Of a stretch of 64,000 nt of DNA, positions 37,112 to 46,017 are shown one piece after another. Positions within the stretch are counted from its first letter, which is position 1. Every line of letters begins with the position of its first letter. The notes beneath the pieces are model-generated. The model did not search any database. It had not been told where the DNA came from and saw only the letters and a list, made by a program, of their open reading frames with translations. The position numbers were made by a program, and so were the translations under genes. Origin of the DNA: Flavobacteriaceae bacterium LYZ1037 (GTDB lineage: Bacteria; Bacteroidota; Bacteroidia; Flavobacteriales; Flavobacteriaceae); NCBI GenBank assembly GCA_003144015.1, contig QFWS01000007.1:62001-126000 (forward strand), read 5' to 3'.

Positions 37112-38955
37112 ATAATCTCGTAACCTTTACCATTATTGTCTAACCATTGTTTTAGCACCAATAATTGCCAAATTATTGGAAAATAATCCCAACTACCATC
37201 CATATGTTGTTTGATATATTTACTAACTATTTTAGCATCAATGCCAGGAATTTGTTTTAAATTATCATTACTTAATTCTGCTAACACATACTCTTTTAAA
37301 TCTGTTCTAAACCATTTAGCTAAAGGCATTCCAAATCCAGATTTAGGTCTGTCGAAAATATGTTCTGGAACATATTTGTAAAGCACATCTTTTAAAATGC
37401 GTTTTTGTGTTTGTCCTTTAAATTTAAATCTAGTAGGAAGGGATCTGGCAAAGTCTACAACACGATAATCCATAAGTGGTGCTCTAGCCTCAAGTGAATA
37501 CGCCATAGTAGCTCTATCTACTTTGGTGTTAATGTCCCAATTTAAGTAGCATTTAATGTCAAAATCTGAAATACGTTCTAATAGGTTTTTTTTCTTGTGT
37601 GTAAGATATTTAGACTCTATTAAATCGTGTATATCAATATCACTCTTTATCCAAGATTGATTAAAGCTTGAACTATATGCCAGATATAATTCATTCTCAT
37701 TTTTGTAAGATAAGACGTTTGCTATAATGTTCAATCTTTTATTTGAAGATAGATTTAAAAGTGTGGCACAAGCTTTCCTTATAAAAAAAGGTAAAAAGTA
37801 CATCTTTCTTTTTTTGTTCATCCAGTTGTATCTGTGATAGCCTAAAAAACTTTCATCTCCAGCATCTCCAGAAAGTGCAACGGTTACCTTTTCTCTAGTA
37901 TATTTCGCTAATAACATGGAAGGAATTGCTGAAGAGTCAGAAAAAGGTTCGTCATAATAATAACAGAAATTCTTAATAAGATCTAAACCTTCTTCATAAT
38001 TACATTCTATTACATGATGATCGGTTTGTAAATGGTTTGCAACTTGTTGTGCATAAACACTTTCGTCAAAACCTTCTTCATTAAATTTTACTGAAAAAGT
38101 TTTCACTTTGCTATTTGTACTTTTTGTAGCTAAAGCCGCAATTAACGATGAATCTACGCCACCTGAAAGGAACACACCAACAGGCACATCTGCAAATAGA
38201 CGTTTGCTAACAGCATCTTTTAATGTGTTATCTAAAATAGTCGTTGCTTCTTTATAACTTCCTTTAAAAGGTTTTTTTGCTTTATAATCTATATCCCAAT
38301 ATGTTTTTTGTGTAAGTGTCGTGGAATTTAAATCGAATATAAAAGAATGACCTGCCGGAAGCTTCTGTATTTCATTAAATATTGAATAAGGATCTGGAAT
38401 CGTCCCCCAGGCTAAATATAACGAGATGGCTTTTTTTGAAATTGATAAATTAGAATGATGTAATTGAATAACAGAAAGCTGGCTGGCAAATTCAAAATCT
38501 TTTCCGTTATGATAAAAATAGAAGGGTTTCTGACCAAGTCTGTCTCTAGCTCCAAAAAAAATATTTTTTGTTTGATCGTAAATAACAAAAGCAAACATAC
38601 CATTAAAGTGGTGGACACAATCTTCGCCATATTCCAAATAGGCTGCACAAATAACTTCAGTATCACTAGTGGTATTAAAAGTATAGCCTTTTTCTAATAG
38701 GTTGTCTTTAATATCCTTAAAATTATAAATCTCACCATTAAAAACTAAATGTATTTTGTTTTGATAAGTAAATGGTTGGTTGGATCTTTCATCTAAATCT
38801 ATAATAGCTAACCTGTTGTGACCAAAAACAACACTCTTATCGTCTCCAAAAGAATCAAATTTTAATTTGTCTGGACCTCTAAAATTAGAGCGTTCAAGTT
38901 TTTCTTTTACTTGTATATTGTTGTAAGGTATGGTTGAGCCATAGATGCCACACAT
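37108..38955 (-). CDS. asnB: Asparagine synthase (glutamine-hydrolysing)-like amidotransferase in the EPS locus
   Basis: It has an N-terminal Ntn glutaminase domain starting with the catalytic Cys (MCGIYGS) and a C-terminal ATP-pyrophosphatase domain with the signature GVFLSGGVDSSLIAAL (about residue 260). The complete 615-residue length is normal. It sits between glycosyltransferases and a Wzy-like polymerase. By analogy to WbpS-type genes of O-antigen loci, it may amidate uronic acids of the polymer rather than make free asparagine. This role is inferred. Confidence 0.9.
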   Translation of the reverse strand: MCGIYGSTIPYNNIQVKEKLERSNFRGPDKLKFDSFGDDKSVVFGHNRLAIIDLDERSNQPFTYQNKIHLVFNGEIYNFKDIKDNLLEKGYTFNTTSDTEVICAAYLEYGEDCVHHFNGMFAFVIYDQTKNIFFGARDRLGQKPFYFYHNGKDFEFASQLSVIQLHHSNLSISKKAISLYLAWGTIPDPYSIFNEIQKLPAGHSFIFDLNSTTLTQKTYWDIDYKAKKPFKGSYKEATTILDNTLKDAVSKRLFADVPVGVFLSGGVDSSLIAALATKSTNSKVKTFSVKFNEEGFDESVYAQQVANHLQTDHHVIECNYEEGLDLIKNFCYYYDEPFSDSSAIPSMLLAKYTREKVTVALSGDAGDESFLGYHRYNWMNKKRKMYFLPFFIRKACATLLNLSSNKRLNIIANVLSYKNENELYLAYSSSFNQSWIKSDIDIHDLIESKYLTHKKKNLLERISDFDIKCYLNWDINTKVDRATMAYSLEARAPLMDYRVVDFARSLPTRFKFKGQTQKRILKDVLYKYVPEHIFDRPKSGFGMPLAKWFRTDLKEYVLAELSNDNLKQIPGIDAKIVSKYIKQHMDGSWDYFPIIWQLLVLKQWLDNNGKGYEII

Positions 38956-38960
38956 AATGT

Positions 38961-40073
38961 TTAAGTATTTAAGTTGTTTAAAGTTTCTGGTTGCTTTTTA
39001 ACTTTTAAATAGAGCCAAATAGACGTAAATAAAATAAAATAATTATCAAAATAATTATGAGATACTAATAAAAAAGTGATTAAAACAGCAGCAATACAAG
39101 TGTATTCTGGATTGAGTCTGATGTGTTTTAAACTTCTAAAAAACAGAGATAGATAAATAATAATTAATAGTAAGAATGTCACAATACCAGACTCTCCAAT
39201 AGCCATTAAATAGGTGTTGTGAACTCCAGCTCCCACGCTACTAAAGTTTGATTGTCTTCCATGTAGTGCATTGTAACCGATTCCAGTTACAGGATTGTCC
39301 AAAATAACATCTGTGTATAATGCCCATGTTTCAGTTCTTGAGCCTTTAGTAATTGTTTTTGTTTCAACTTCTTGACTGCCAAAGAGACTTTGAAAGGCAG
39401 AAAATCGGGTAGTGTTAAGGTTGAATAAAGTGGATACAGATAGTACGACAGCAATACCAACAGTACCTGCTACCAAACTAATACTATTCTTTCTATTAGC
39501 TATAATAGCTATAACATTAACTATTACTAACAACATGATAAAATATCTTGAAAGCGTCATTATACCAGCTGTTACAATTAACAACTGAATAAACAACTTT
39601 AAATATTTACTTTTGAGGTAAAGGGTTAGTGAAAAAGCGATTAAACAAACAACTCCTGCAGCATTTGGATTAATATAAAATCCTCCATATCTACCATAAG
39701 GAGTAGAGAAAGCTACAGCATTTACTAATACACTCATAGCACCAATAAAAGCATATATACCAAATTCTTTTTCGTTAGTTTCTTTTGCTAAAGAAACGGC
39801 TCCAATAATGAATATAAAATACTTAATTGCATCTGTGTAAAACTCTCTAAGTGGTCCTGTGTAATTTATGCCTGATATTAAAAAATAAGAAAGCCCTAAA
39901 ACAATAAAAGCAATTGGTAGTTTTGGTTTTTTATTTAGAAAGTAATAAAAGAAGACACCTCCAAATAATAATACACTAAATAGACTACCAATACCTGAAC
40001 CCAAAGCTGATAAGCTAAAAGACACGAGGTTTAGTAAAATTAAAGCTAATAAAAAGTACTTTAATATTTTCAT
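38961..40073 (-). CDS. wzy: O-antigen/EPS polymerase (Wzy-like) with multiple membrane helices
   Basis: A polytopic protein of 370 residues with about ten hydrophobic segments. A large periplasmic loop lies around residues 210-270, and TGIGYNALHGRQSN resembles the O-antigen ligase (Wzy_C) loop, with conserved HNTYLMAIGESGI. As in other Wzy proteins, sequence conservation is low, so the assignment rests on topology and location next to the flippase and transferases. It could be an O-antigen ligase instead. Confidence 0.8.
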   Translation of the reverse strand: MKILKYFLLALILLNLVSFSLSALGSGIGSLFSVLLFGGVFFYYFLNKKPKLPIAFIVLGLSYFLISGINYTGPLREFYTDAIKYFIFIIGAVSLAKETNEKEFGIYAFIGAMSVLVNAVAFSTPYGRYGGFYINPNAAGVVCLIAFSLTLYLKSKYLKLFIQLLIVTAGIMTLSRYFIMLLVIVNVIAIIANRKNSISLVAGTVGIAVVLSVSTLFNLNTTRFSAFQSLFGSQEVETKTITKGSRTETWALYTDVILDNPVTGIGYNALHGRQSNFSSVGAGVHNTYLMAIGESGIVTFLLLIIIYLSLFFRSLKHIRLNPEYTCIAAVLITFLLVSHNYFDNYFILFTSIWLYLKVKKQPETLNNLNT

Positions 40074-40103
40074 AATTATAAAAACAGCCTATATTGAAGT
40101 GTG

Positions 40104-41069
40104 TTAACCAATTATTTTTAAAAATAGTTTTTTAAATGGCCAGCAAATATTCACTAACATTTTTATGCCTTTAGAATCTAGAGCATCTATATAATCTTGT
40201 CTTTTAAAATCTAAAAAGATAGCTGCTCTAATAAGCGAATACACTCTAATTAAAAATATTTTAGGGTTTTTCCAAAAATAGTCTTTGTAAAACCAATTAA
40301 GAATACATAAAGAAAAAACTGCCATGCCATAAGCATCTTTTGCATGATCTTGATTTGAAATTCTATTTCCAGTATCAAGATAATAGATTCTTAACACATC
40401 GTTTGTATACATGGTTATATAATTGTGCTTTGCAATTAAATTCCATAAAGTACCTTCAGGAATATAGCCTTTAGAAAATGTTTCTGGATTTACTTTTATG
40501 CCTCTTAAAATATCCGTTTTAATAAATCCCCATTTTTCTGAAAGACTCAACTCGTTCAGTCTATTTTGAAATGAATCACTATATAATGGATCTACTTTAA
40601 ATTTTTCATCTATATAATTACCATCTTGGTCTACACATAAACAAGTAACACCACTAATATTAGGCTGCATTTCTTTTGGGATGCTGTTGTATCTTTCTAA
40701 AAACACTTCTAAGGCATTTTCTACACATTCATCGTCTGAATCTAATGGAAGAAAAAACTCTCCTTTTGCCAATTCCACACCTTGTACAATACAAGCCATT
40801 TTATGGCGGTTTTTTTCGTTATTAATATAACGAATATTCATGTTTGATTTACTTATCAATTCTTGAATAACTTCGTGAGAATTATCTTGAGAACCATCAT
40901 TAATAATTAAAAATTCAAAATCTTTATAAGTTTGCTTTTCTAGAGAATTAAAAACTCGATGAATCGTATCTCCACGATTAAATACTGGAGTAAACATGGT
41001 GAATTTATATTCAAATTTAGACGGCTTATCTAATGGTGTATAGGTTGGTAATAATTCTTTTAATGTCAT
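40104..41069 (-). CDS. Glycosyltransferase family 2
   Basis: An inverting GT-A enzyme of 321 residues. TMFTPVFNRGDTIHRVFNSL is the N-terminal nucleotide-sugar site, INDGSQDNSHEVI follows, and the metal-binding DSDDE (PLDSDDECVE) is the DXD motif. The C-terminal part has an unusual aromatic-rich helix. It lies upstream of wzy with a 30-base gap. Substrates unknown. Confidence 0.9.
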   Translation of the reverse strand: MTLKELLPTYTPLDKPSKFEYKFTMFTPVFNRGDTIHRVFNSLEKQTYKDFEFLIINDGSQDNSHEVIQELISKSNMNIRYINNEKNRHKMACIVQGVELAKGEFFLPLDSDDECVENALEVFLERYNSIPKEMQPNISGVTCLCVDQDGNYIDEKFKVDPLYSDSFQNRLNELSLSEKWGFIKTDILRGIKVNPETFSKGYIPEGTLWNLIAKHNYITMYTNDVLRIYYLDTGNRISNQDHAKDAYGMAVFSLCILNWFYKDYFWKNPKIFLIRVYSLIRAAIFLDFKRQDYIDALDSKGIKMLVNICWPFKKLFLKIIG

Positions 41070-41147
41070 ATTAATAATCTTTATTTAATCTATTCTATTC
41101 TTCACTTTAAAACAAGATATATATTTATATGCGTTTTGCATAACAAT

Positions 41148-42479
41148 TTAAATCTTCTTTTGTTTGTTTGCATAGGAAAAAAGCACCAAACTCCTTATTA
41201 TGTAAATGGTTGTTGTACAGAGAACAATACCATAAACACCATAGAGTTTCATGAAAATGAAATCTAAAATAATGTTTAATGTCATGCTTCCAAAAGATAC
41301 ATATGCCATAAATGCATTCTTATTAAGGCTTGTTAAATACTGAACAATAATATTATCGCAAATATAAAAAGGTGCACCAATTAAGAGAATGACTTGTAGT
41401 TTTGATACAAGTAATGTGTCTTCTGAAGTAAATTGATTGCGTTCAAAAATAAATGCAACAATACTATCTGAGAACAAGATAATTGGGATGATAAAAAACA
41501 CTAAAGAAATAAATACAAATTTTAAAACTTTTCTTAATTGATTCGATGCTTCTTCTTTGTTTTCTGTTATAAGTTTCGAAAAATGTGGTAATAGAACTCT
41601 CGATAATGCTAAAACTACAATGGCAGTAAAAAATGCTGGTATTTTAAGGGCGTAATTAATGGCAGCAATAGAACCAACAACCAACTGTGCAGCAAAATAT
41701 TTATCTGTAATGGGTATTAATCCCGTTAAAAAACCAGAACTCACTTTTGCAGGCAACTGTTTAAACATAAAGATGGTGCCTTCTGCTTTAAAATCGGGTT
41801 TGTTAAGTTTTATAATGTTTTTAGATTTTGCTACAATGGCTAAAAATAAAAACTCTACTATACTACCTAATAACATTGCAACCGCTAATACTTTCTCTTG
41901 AAAAACATCTTTAAAAAAGAACAGTAGTATTAATATAATAATCGAAGTAAAAACGGGATAAATTGTAGAATATTTAAATTCGTTATGGATGTTTAATAAC
42001 CCACTTAATAAAGAGGAAAGTCCCCAAAATAAAATACATGGTAACAAATAGAAAAATTGTGTTTTAATTAAAGCATAGTAAGCTTCTGTATGATTTGGGA
42101 AAAACAGTTCCAAGAAAGTGTTTGTAAACAAGTAGGCGAGTACCATAAAAAAAATGGTTGTACCAATAGTTACCATAAAACTTGTTGATTGAAAAGAACC
42201 AATCGGTCGATCTGATTTTTGTTCACTAATATAATTTGGAATAAAAACAGATTTAAAAGCACCTAAAAAAACCTGATAAATAAACCCAGGAACTAAAGAG
42301 GCAATTAAAAAAGTGTCTAATAATTCTGAAAGCCCAAAACTACTCGCAACTACTATTTCTTTGTAAAAACCAAAACCTTTGACAATAAGTGTTACAGAAG
42401 CAACTGCAACAACATTCATGACCATTGGGTTTTTTCTAAGCGACTGAAACAATGACGTTATGTAGTTTTTTATATTCAA
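41148..42479 (-). CDS. MurJ/Wzx-like (MVF family) lipid-linked oligosaccharide flippase
   Basis: A polytopic protein with about twelve to fourteen hydrophobic helices across 443 residues. The N-terminal NVVAVASVTLIVKGFGFYKEIVVASSFGLS region is characteristic of the MVF/MurJ group; several O-antigen loci use such a protein for export. Its location in the EPS run argues for a Wzx role, but a MurJ role in peptidoglycan cannot be excluded from sequence alone. It ends just before the GT2 gene. Confidence 0.85.
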   Translation of the reverse strand: MNIKNYITSLFQSLRKNPMVMNVVAVASVTLIVKGFGFYKEIVVASSFGLSELLDTFLIASLVPGFIYQVFLGAFKSVFIPNYISEQKSDRPIGSFQSTSFMVTIGTTIFFMVLAYLFTNTFLELFFPNHTEAYYALIKTQFFYLLPCILFWGLSSLLSGLLNIHNEFKYSTIYPVFTSIIILILLFFFKDVFQEKVLAVAMLLGSIVEFLFLAIVAKSKNIIKLNKPDFKAEGTIFMFKQLPAKVSSGFLTGLIPITDKYFAAQLVVGSIAAINYALKIPAFFTAIVVLALSRVLLPHFSKLITENKEEASNQLRKVLKFVFISLVFFIIPIILFSDSIVAFIFERNQFTSEDTLLVSKLQVILLIGAPFYICDNIIVQYLTSLNKNAFMAYVSFGSMTLNIILDFIFMKLYGVYGIVLCTTTIYIIRSLVLFSYANKQKKI

Positions 42480-42492
42480 AAAAAGACAGTTT

Positions 42493-43584
42493 TTATTTTA
42501 GAATTAGTTTATTTATTAGTGTTGTCCATTCTAGAACAATTTTAGTTGGATGATAAGCTTCGGTTGTTTGCATGGCATTTTTTCCAAATTTTTCTTGTAA
42601 AGTAGCATCGTGCATAAGTTTTGTCAAACCTTTTTCTAACTCCTTTTGATTTCCAACAGGAATTAATAAGCCATTCTTATTATTTTCAATTATTTCTGAA
42701 GGGCCATAAGGACAATCTGTTGAAATACAAGCCAACCCATAGGCCATCGACTCAATTATAACATTTGGAAAACCTTCGTATTTTGAAGTAAAAGCAAATA
42801 TTTTAGCTTTATTATAATGTGTAGATACTTCAGATGAGTTTCCTGTTAATATGATGTGATCATCCATTCTTAAAGAGGTTATTAATTCTTTAAGTTTGCT
42901 GTAATTATTACCGTCTCCAACAAAAACTAACTTCCAATTCTCATGATTAATATTTGAAAATGCGTGGATTAAAAGGTCTTGATTTTTTGGTTCTGCCAAT
43001 CTTCCAACATTTAATATGATGTTTTCTTTAGGAATAGTTTCATCTCTTTTTTCTAAAAGGTTTTGGTTAATAGGGTTTTTTAAGATTTCAATTTCAGATT
43101 TTATAAAAGATTTGAAATATCTCTTATTAGCTTTTGTTTGAACGACTAAACAGTTACTAAAAGGATAAGCTATTTTTCTAATACGACTCCATACTTTATT
43201 AATAGTACTGAATTCCGGGTTAGCCCTTTCGCTTATAATGTTTGGAATGCCAAGTATTTTAGATGCAACAATGGCATACACATTTGTTATAGGCATAAAA
43301 CCTATGACAATATCAGTTTTATTCTTTTTTAATATTCTAATTAAGTTATTAATTAATTTAAAATTGTTTGTTAAAGACTGTAAGAGAGTTGGATTAGAAT
43401 TATAATTTTTTTGACAATATTCTATTGTTACATCTGGATGTAACTTATAAAAGGACTCACAATTATAAAGCACAATAATACAAACATGGTATTCTTTAAC
43501 AAGTAGGTTTGCCAGTGTGGTAACAACACGTTGTGCGCCACCTGCATTTAAACTTGGTAAAACAAAAGCAATGGTTTTTTTCAA
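42493..43584 (-). CDS. Glycosyltransferase, GT4 group; first gene of the EPS run
   Basis: A 363-residue GT-B enzyme. NAGGAQRVVTTLANLLV in the N-terminal half and VGRLAEPKNQDLLIHAF plus FTSKYEGFPNVIIESMAYGLACISTD in the donor half. It lies 13 bases before the flippase gene. A large AT-rich region lies upstream, with a TAGTTTTG box (43805-43812, minus strand) that could be the EPS promoter. Confidence 0.9.
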   Translation of the reverse strand: MKKTIAFVLPSLNAGGAQRVVTTLANLLVKEYHVCIIVLYNCESFYKLHPDVTIEYCQKNYNSNPTLLQSLTNNFKLINNLIRILKKNKTDIVIGFMPITNVYAIVASKILGIPNIISERANPEFSTINKVWSRIRKIAYPFSNCLVVQTKANKRYFKSFIKSEIEILKNPINQNLLEKRDETIPKENIILNVGRLAEPKNQDLLIHAFSNINHENWKLVFVGDGNNYSKLKELITSLRMDDHIILTGNSSEVSTHYNKAKIFAFTSKYEGFPNVIIESMAYGLACISTDCPYGPSEIIENNKNGLLIPVGNQKELEKGLTKLMHDATLQEKFGKNAMQTTEAYHPTKIVLEWTTLINKLILK

Positions 43585-44036
43585 ATTAAAAATGGATTGT
43601 TATTGTACGAATTTGATGAGTTTTTAAGAAATGATATTTAATTTTTAAAAGTATGTATTTTTTTATTCTAAAATCCTGTCTCAATAATTAATTAGATGAA
43701 CGAACCAATTTATAATTTAAAGTGCACGTTAATATTATATAATTAATAAGGAATTAATTAGAATGTTGATAACCTGTTAATTACTTTATTGTTTTTAAAA
43801 AATCCAAAACTAAATTCTCACCGTATATAAAACTGTTGTTCATTTTTTTCATGTAGTTTGTCGATCGGTAAATAGTTTAAAAGTCAATTTTATACTACAA
43901 AATACATTGTATGTAATATTATTACTACAAAATTAATGTATTTTATCGAATTTATAATTTTTTTAGTCGATTTATGAACTGCATTTTAATAGATTAGCAA
44001 ACATTAATAGCAAGATTAATAGCAAAACCCCTAAGT
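43585..44036. other. AT-rich 452-base divergent gap between EPS run and T9SS-exported gene
   Basis: No gene longer than about 15 codons is seen. It holds two minus-strand TAnnTTTG matches (43805-43812 and 43928-43935), two copies of ACTACAAAAT, and two direct copies of ATTAATAGCAA near 44003-44025. Either -7 match could be a chance hit in such AT-rich DNA. Confidence 0.4.
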
Positions 44037-45542
44037 ATGAAACATTTATATGTTGGAAAATTCTCACGTAGTGAGGGTTTTCAGAGAATTTTATTTTTTT
44101 ATTTTTTATTTTTAAGCTTTATACTAAAAGCACAAAACTATCCTGAAACAATTTCGTTAAATGCCATTGATTATAATCAATATCAACCACCAACTGGACC
44201 TGCTCCAGATTATTTGGAAGTAAAAACCAATGAATTTGGTAATGAGGTTATTAGAATTAGTGATGCTGCAGAATTTGGTACCACAGGACAAAACTTAAGA
44301 CATCACTATTCTTTAGATCAACCATGGAATGCAGATGGTTCATTAATCAAGTTAGCAGGATATCCTGCTGCAATTTTAGATGCAGAAACAAATGAGTTCT
44401 TATATTGGGCATCCATTCCTAGTGCTGCAACTTGGTCTAATGTAAACCCATTAACCATGTATGGCACCTCTGGTAATAGATTAGTGCGATACAATGTATC
44501 TACAAATAATAATCAAATACTACATACATTTAGCGGATTTTCGTCTATAGAATATAGTAATAAAGGAAATATGTCTAATGATGATAAATATATTGGACTG
44601 ATTGGTGAAAATGGAAATAACCAAACATTAATTGTATACAATATTGAAATCGATCAGATAGTTGCTACTCATTATATTGGAGCAAGTAATATGAGTTGGT
44701 TTTCTGTAAGTCCATCAGGTCAATATGCTATTATGTATTTTTCTGAAGATGGTAATGGAGAAAATCAAGGTATTAAAGTATTTGATATTGATTTAACCAA
44801 TAAAAGACATTTAAACGATTATACAACGCATTCTGATTTAGGAACAAATACTGATGGTGAAGATGTTTTTGTTGCCTTTGGTGATCCAACTACAAGAAAT
44901 AACGATTATTATTTAAAATCTGTACGTTTAAGAGATGGTATGGTAACTCCATTATTCCACTTTACGCAATCTACTGGTGTTTGGGGAGGACATATAAGTT
45001 GTAGAAATACAGATAGACCTGGTTGGGCATATGTTAGTGAAGGATGTTGTAATACGGTTGGTTATAAAGAAATTTTTGCAATTAAATTAGATGGCTCAGA
45101 TATGATAGAAAGATTCGCAGTGCATCATACTGATGAAAATGCAGGATATGGACATCAAGCACATGCCGTTCCTAATAGAGATGGAAGTCAAGTGATGTTT
45201 GCTAGTAATTGGGCCAATAGTTTTACAGGAGCATACCCTCCATCGTTTATTGCAAGAGCGCCATCAACACTAGGTGTTGAAGATAATGAAGCAATAGCAT
45301 CAAACGGAATTAAAGTATATCCAAATCCTTCAAGAGACGGATTAGTAAATGTTAAACTTGATGGAAATATTGCTGTTAAATCAATTCAGGTTTACGACAT
45401 GTTAGGAAGAGCAATACAAACTCAAGAAATGGTAGCTAACAATATAACGTTAAATTTATCAAGTTTACCTCAAGGTGTTTACTTATTGGCTTTTAAAACA
45501 GAAAATAATGGTTCTGTTACCAAACGAATCATATTGAATTAA
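44037..45542 (+). CDS. T9SS-secreted beta-propeller-like protein with type A sorting domain
   Basis: Residues 1-33 form a signal peptide ending FILKAQ. The middle (about 60-420) contains repeating hydrophobic-aspartate blocks with WGGHISCRNTDRPGWAY and GHQAHAVPNRDGSQVMFASNW, suggesting a seven-bladed propeller, possibly an oligogalacturonate-lyase-like fold. The last about 75 residues are a type A C-terminal sorting domain (KVYPNPSRDGLVNVK ... SLPQGVYLLAFKTENNGSVTKRIILN). The gene is divergent from the EPS run and ends with a strong terminator, so it may act on surface polysaccharide. Enzymatic activity is unproven. Confidence 0.85.
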   Translation: MKHLYVGKFSRSEGFQRILFFYFLFLSFILKAQNYPETISLNAIDYNQYQPPTGPAPDYLEVKTNEFGNEVIRISDAAEFGTTGQNLRHHYSLDQPWNADGSLIKLAGYPAAILDAETNEFLYWASIPSAATWSNVNPLTMYGTSGNRLVRYNVSTNNNQILHTFSGFSSIEYSNKGNMSNDDKYIGLIGENGNNQTLIVYNIEIDQIVATHYIGASNMSWFSVSPSGQYAIMYFSEDGNGENQGIKVFDIDLTNKRHLNDYTTHSDLGTNTDGEDVFVAFGDPTTRNNDYYLKSVRLRDGMVTPLFHFTQSTGVWGGHISCRNTDRPGWAYVSEGCCNTVGYKEIFAIKLDGSDMIERFAVHHTDENAGYGHQAHAVPNRDGSQVMFASNWANSFTGAYPPSFIARAPSTLGVEDNEAIASNGIKVYPNPSRDGLVNVKLDGNIAVKSIQVYDMLGRAIQTQEMVANNITLNLSSLPQGVYLLAFKTENNGSVTKRIILN

Positions 45543-45560
45543 AAAAGTGAAATAATTTAT

Positions 45561-45595
45561 AAAAAAAGCCTGAAATAATATTTCAGGCTTTTTTT
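45561..45595. terminator. Bidirectional terminator between the T9SS protein gene and the 123-aa gene
   Basis: A 15-bp stem (A7GCCTGAAA and its complement) with a 5-nt loop and flanking A and T runs. The last two bases overlap the stop codon of the following minus-strand gene. Confidence 0.88.
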
Positions 45596-45965
45596 ATTCC
45601 CATTTCATTGTTTGAACAGTTGCAATACTATCGCAATTCTCGACCATTAAAACAAGGTCTTTATTATTTAACGTTCCTTCTATAGCATAAATACCACAAG
45701 GATCTTTTCTAGTCTCGCTTTTAGAGAAATTGATATCTCCACGCAATAAGATATTTCTTATTTCTAATGAATCAATGTCACCATTTATTATGGTATTCTC
45801 AATATTTTGAGAGTATTTAATGTGTTTTAAATTAATGTTTTTTAAAACTCTAGCTTCAGGACCATAATTGCAAGATACTTTTTTGCCATTTAAAAAAACA
45901 GCTAAAACAATCAACCCAATTGAAAATCCACCTAAATAATAGCCAATTCTATGTAATAATTTCAT
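45594..45965 (-). CDS. Small membrane-anchored protein of unknown function (123 aa)
   Basis: One N-terminal hydrophobic helix (YYLGGFSIGLIVLAVFLNG, about residues 8-26) is followed by a soluble domain with two Cys (KKVSCNYGP, KDPCGIYAIEG) and a third near the C-terminus. I do not recognise a domain; such short proteins are found next to ald genes in flavobacteria as far as I recall. It shares the strand with ald, 52 bases downstream of it, so it is probably cotranscribed. Confidence 0.75.
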   Translation of the reverse strand: MKLLHRIGYYLGGFSIGLIVLAVFLNGKKVSCNYGPEARVLKNINLKHIKYSQNIENTIINGDIDSLEIRNILLRGDINFSKSETRKDPCGIYAIEGTLNNKDLVLMVENCDSIATVQTMKWE

Positions 45966-46017
45966 TTAGTTTAAGTTTATATATGAAATTTCAGAAGGCT
46001 TAACTATTTTAATTCAT

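Noticed and set aside
41128-41142. Small TATGC/GCATA hairpin downstream of the flippase gene
   Set aside because: Only five base pairs and no T-tract on the needed strand; too weak for a terminator.
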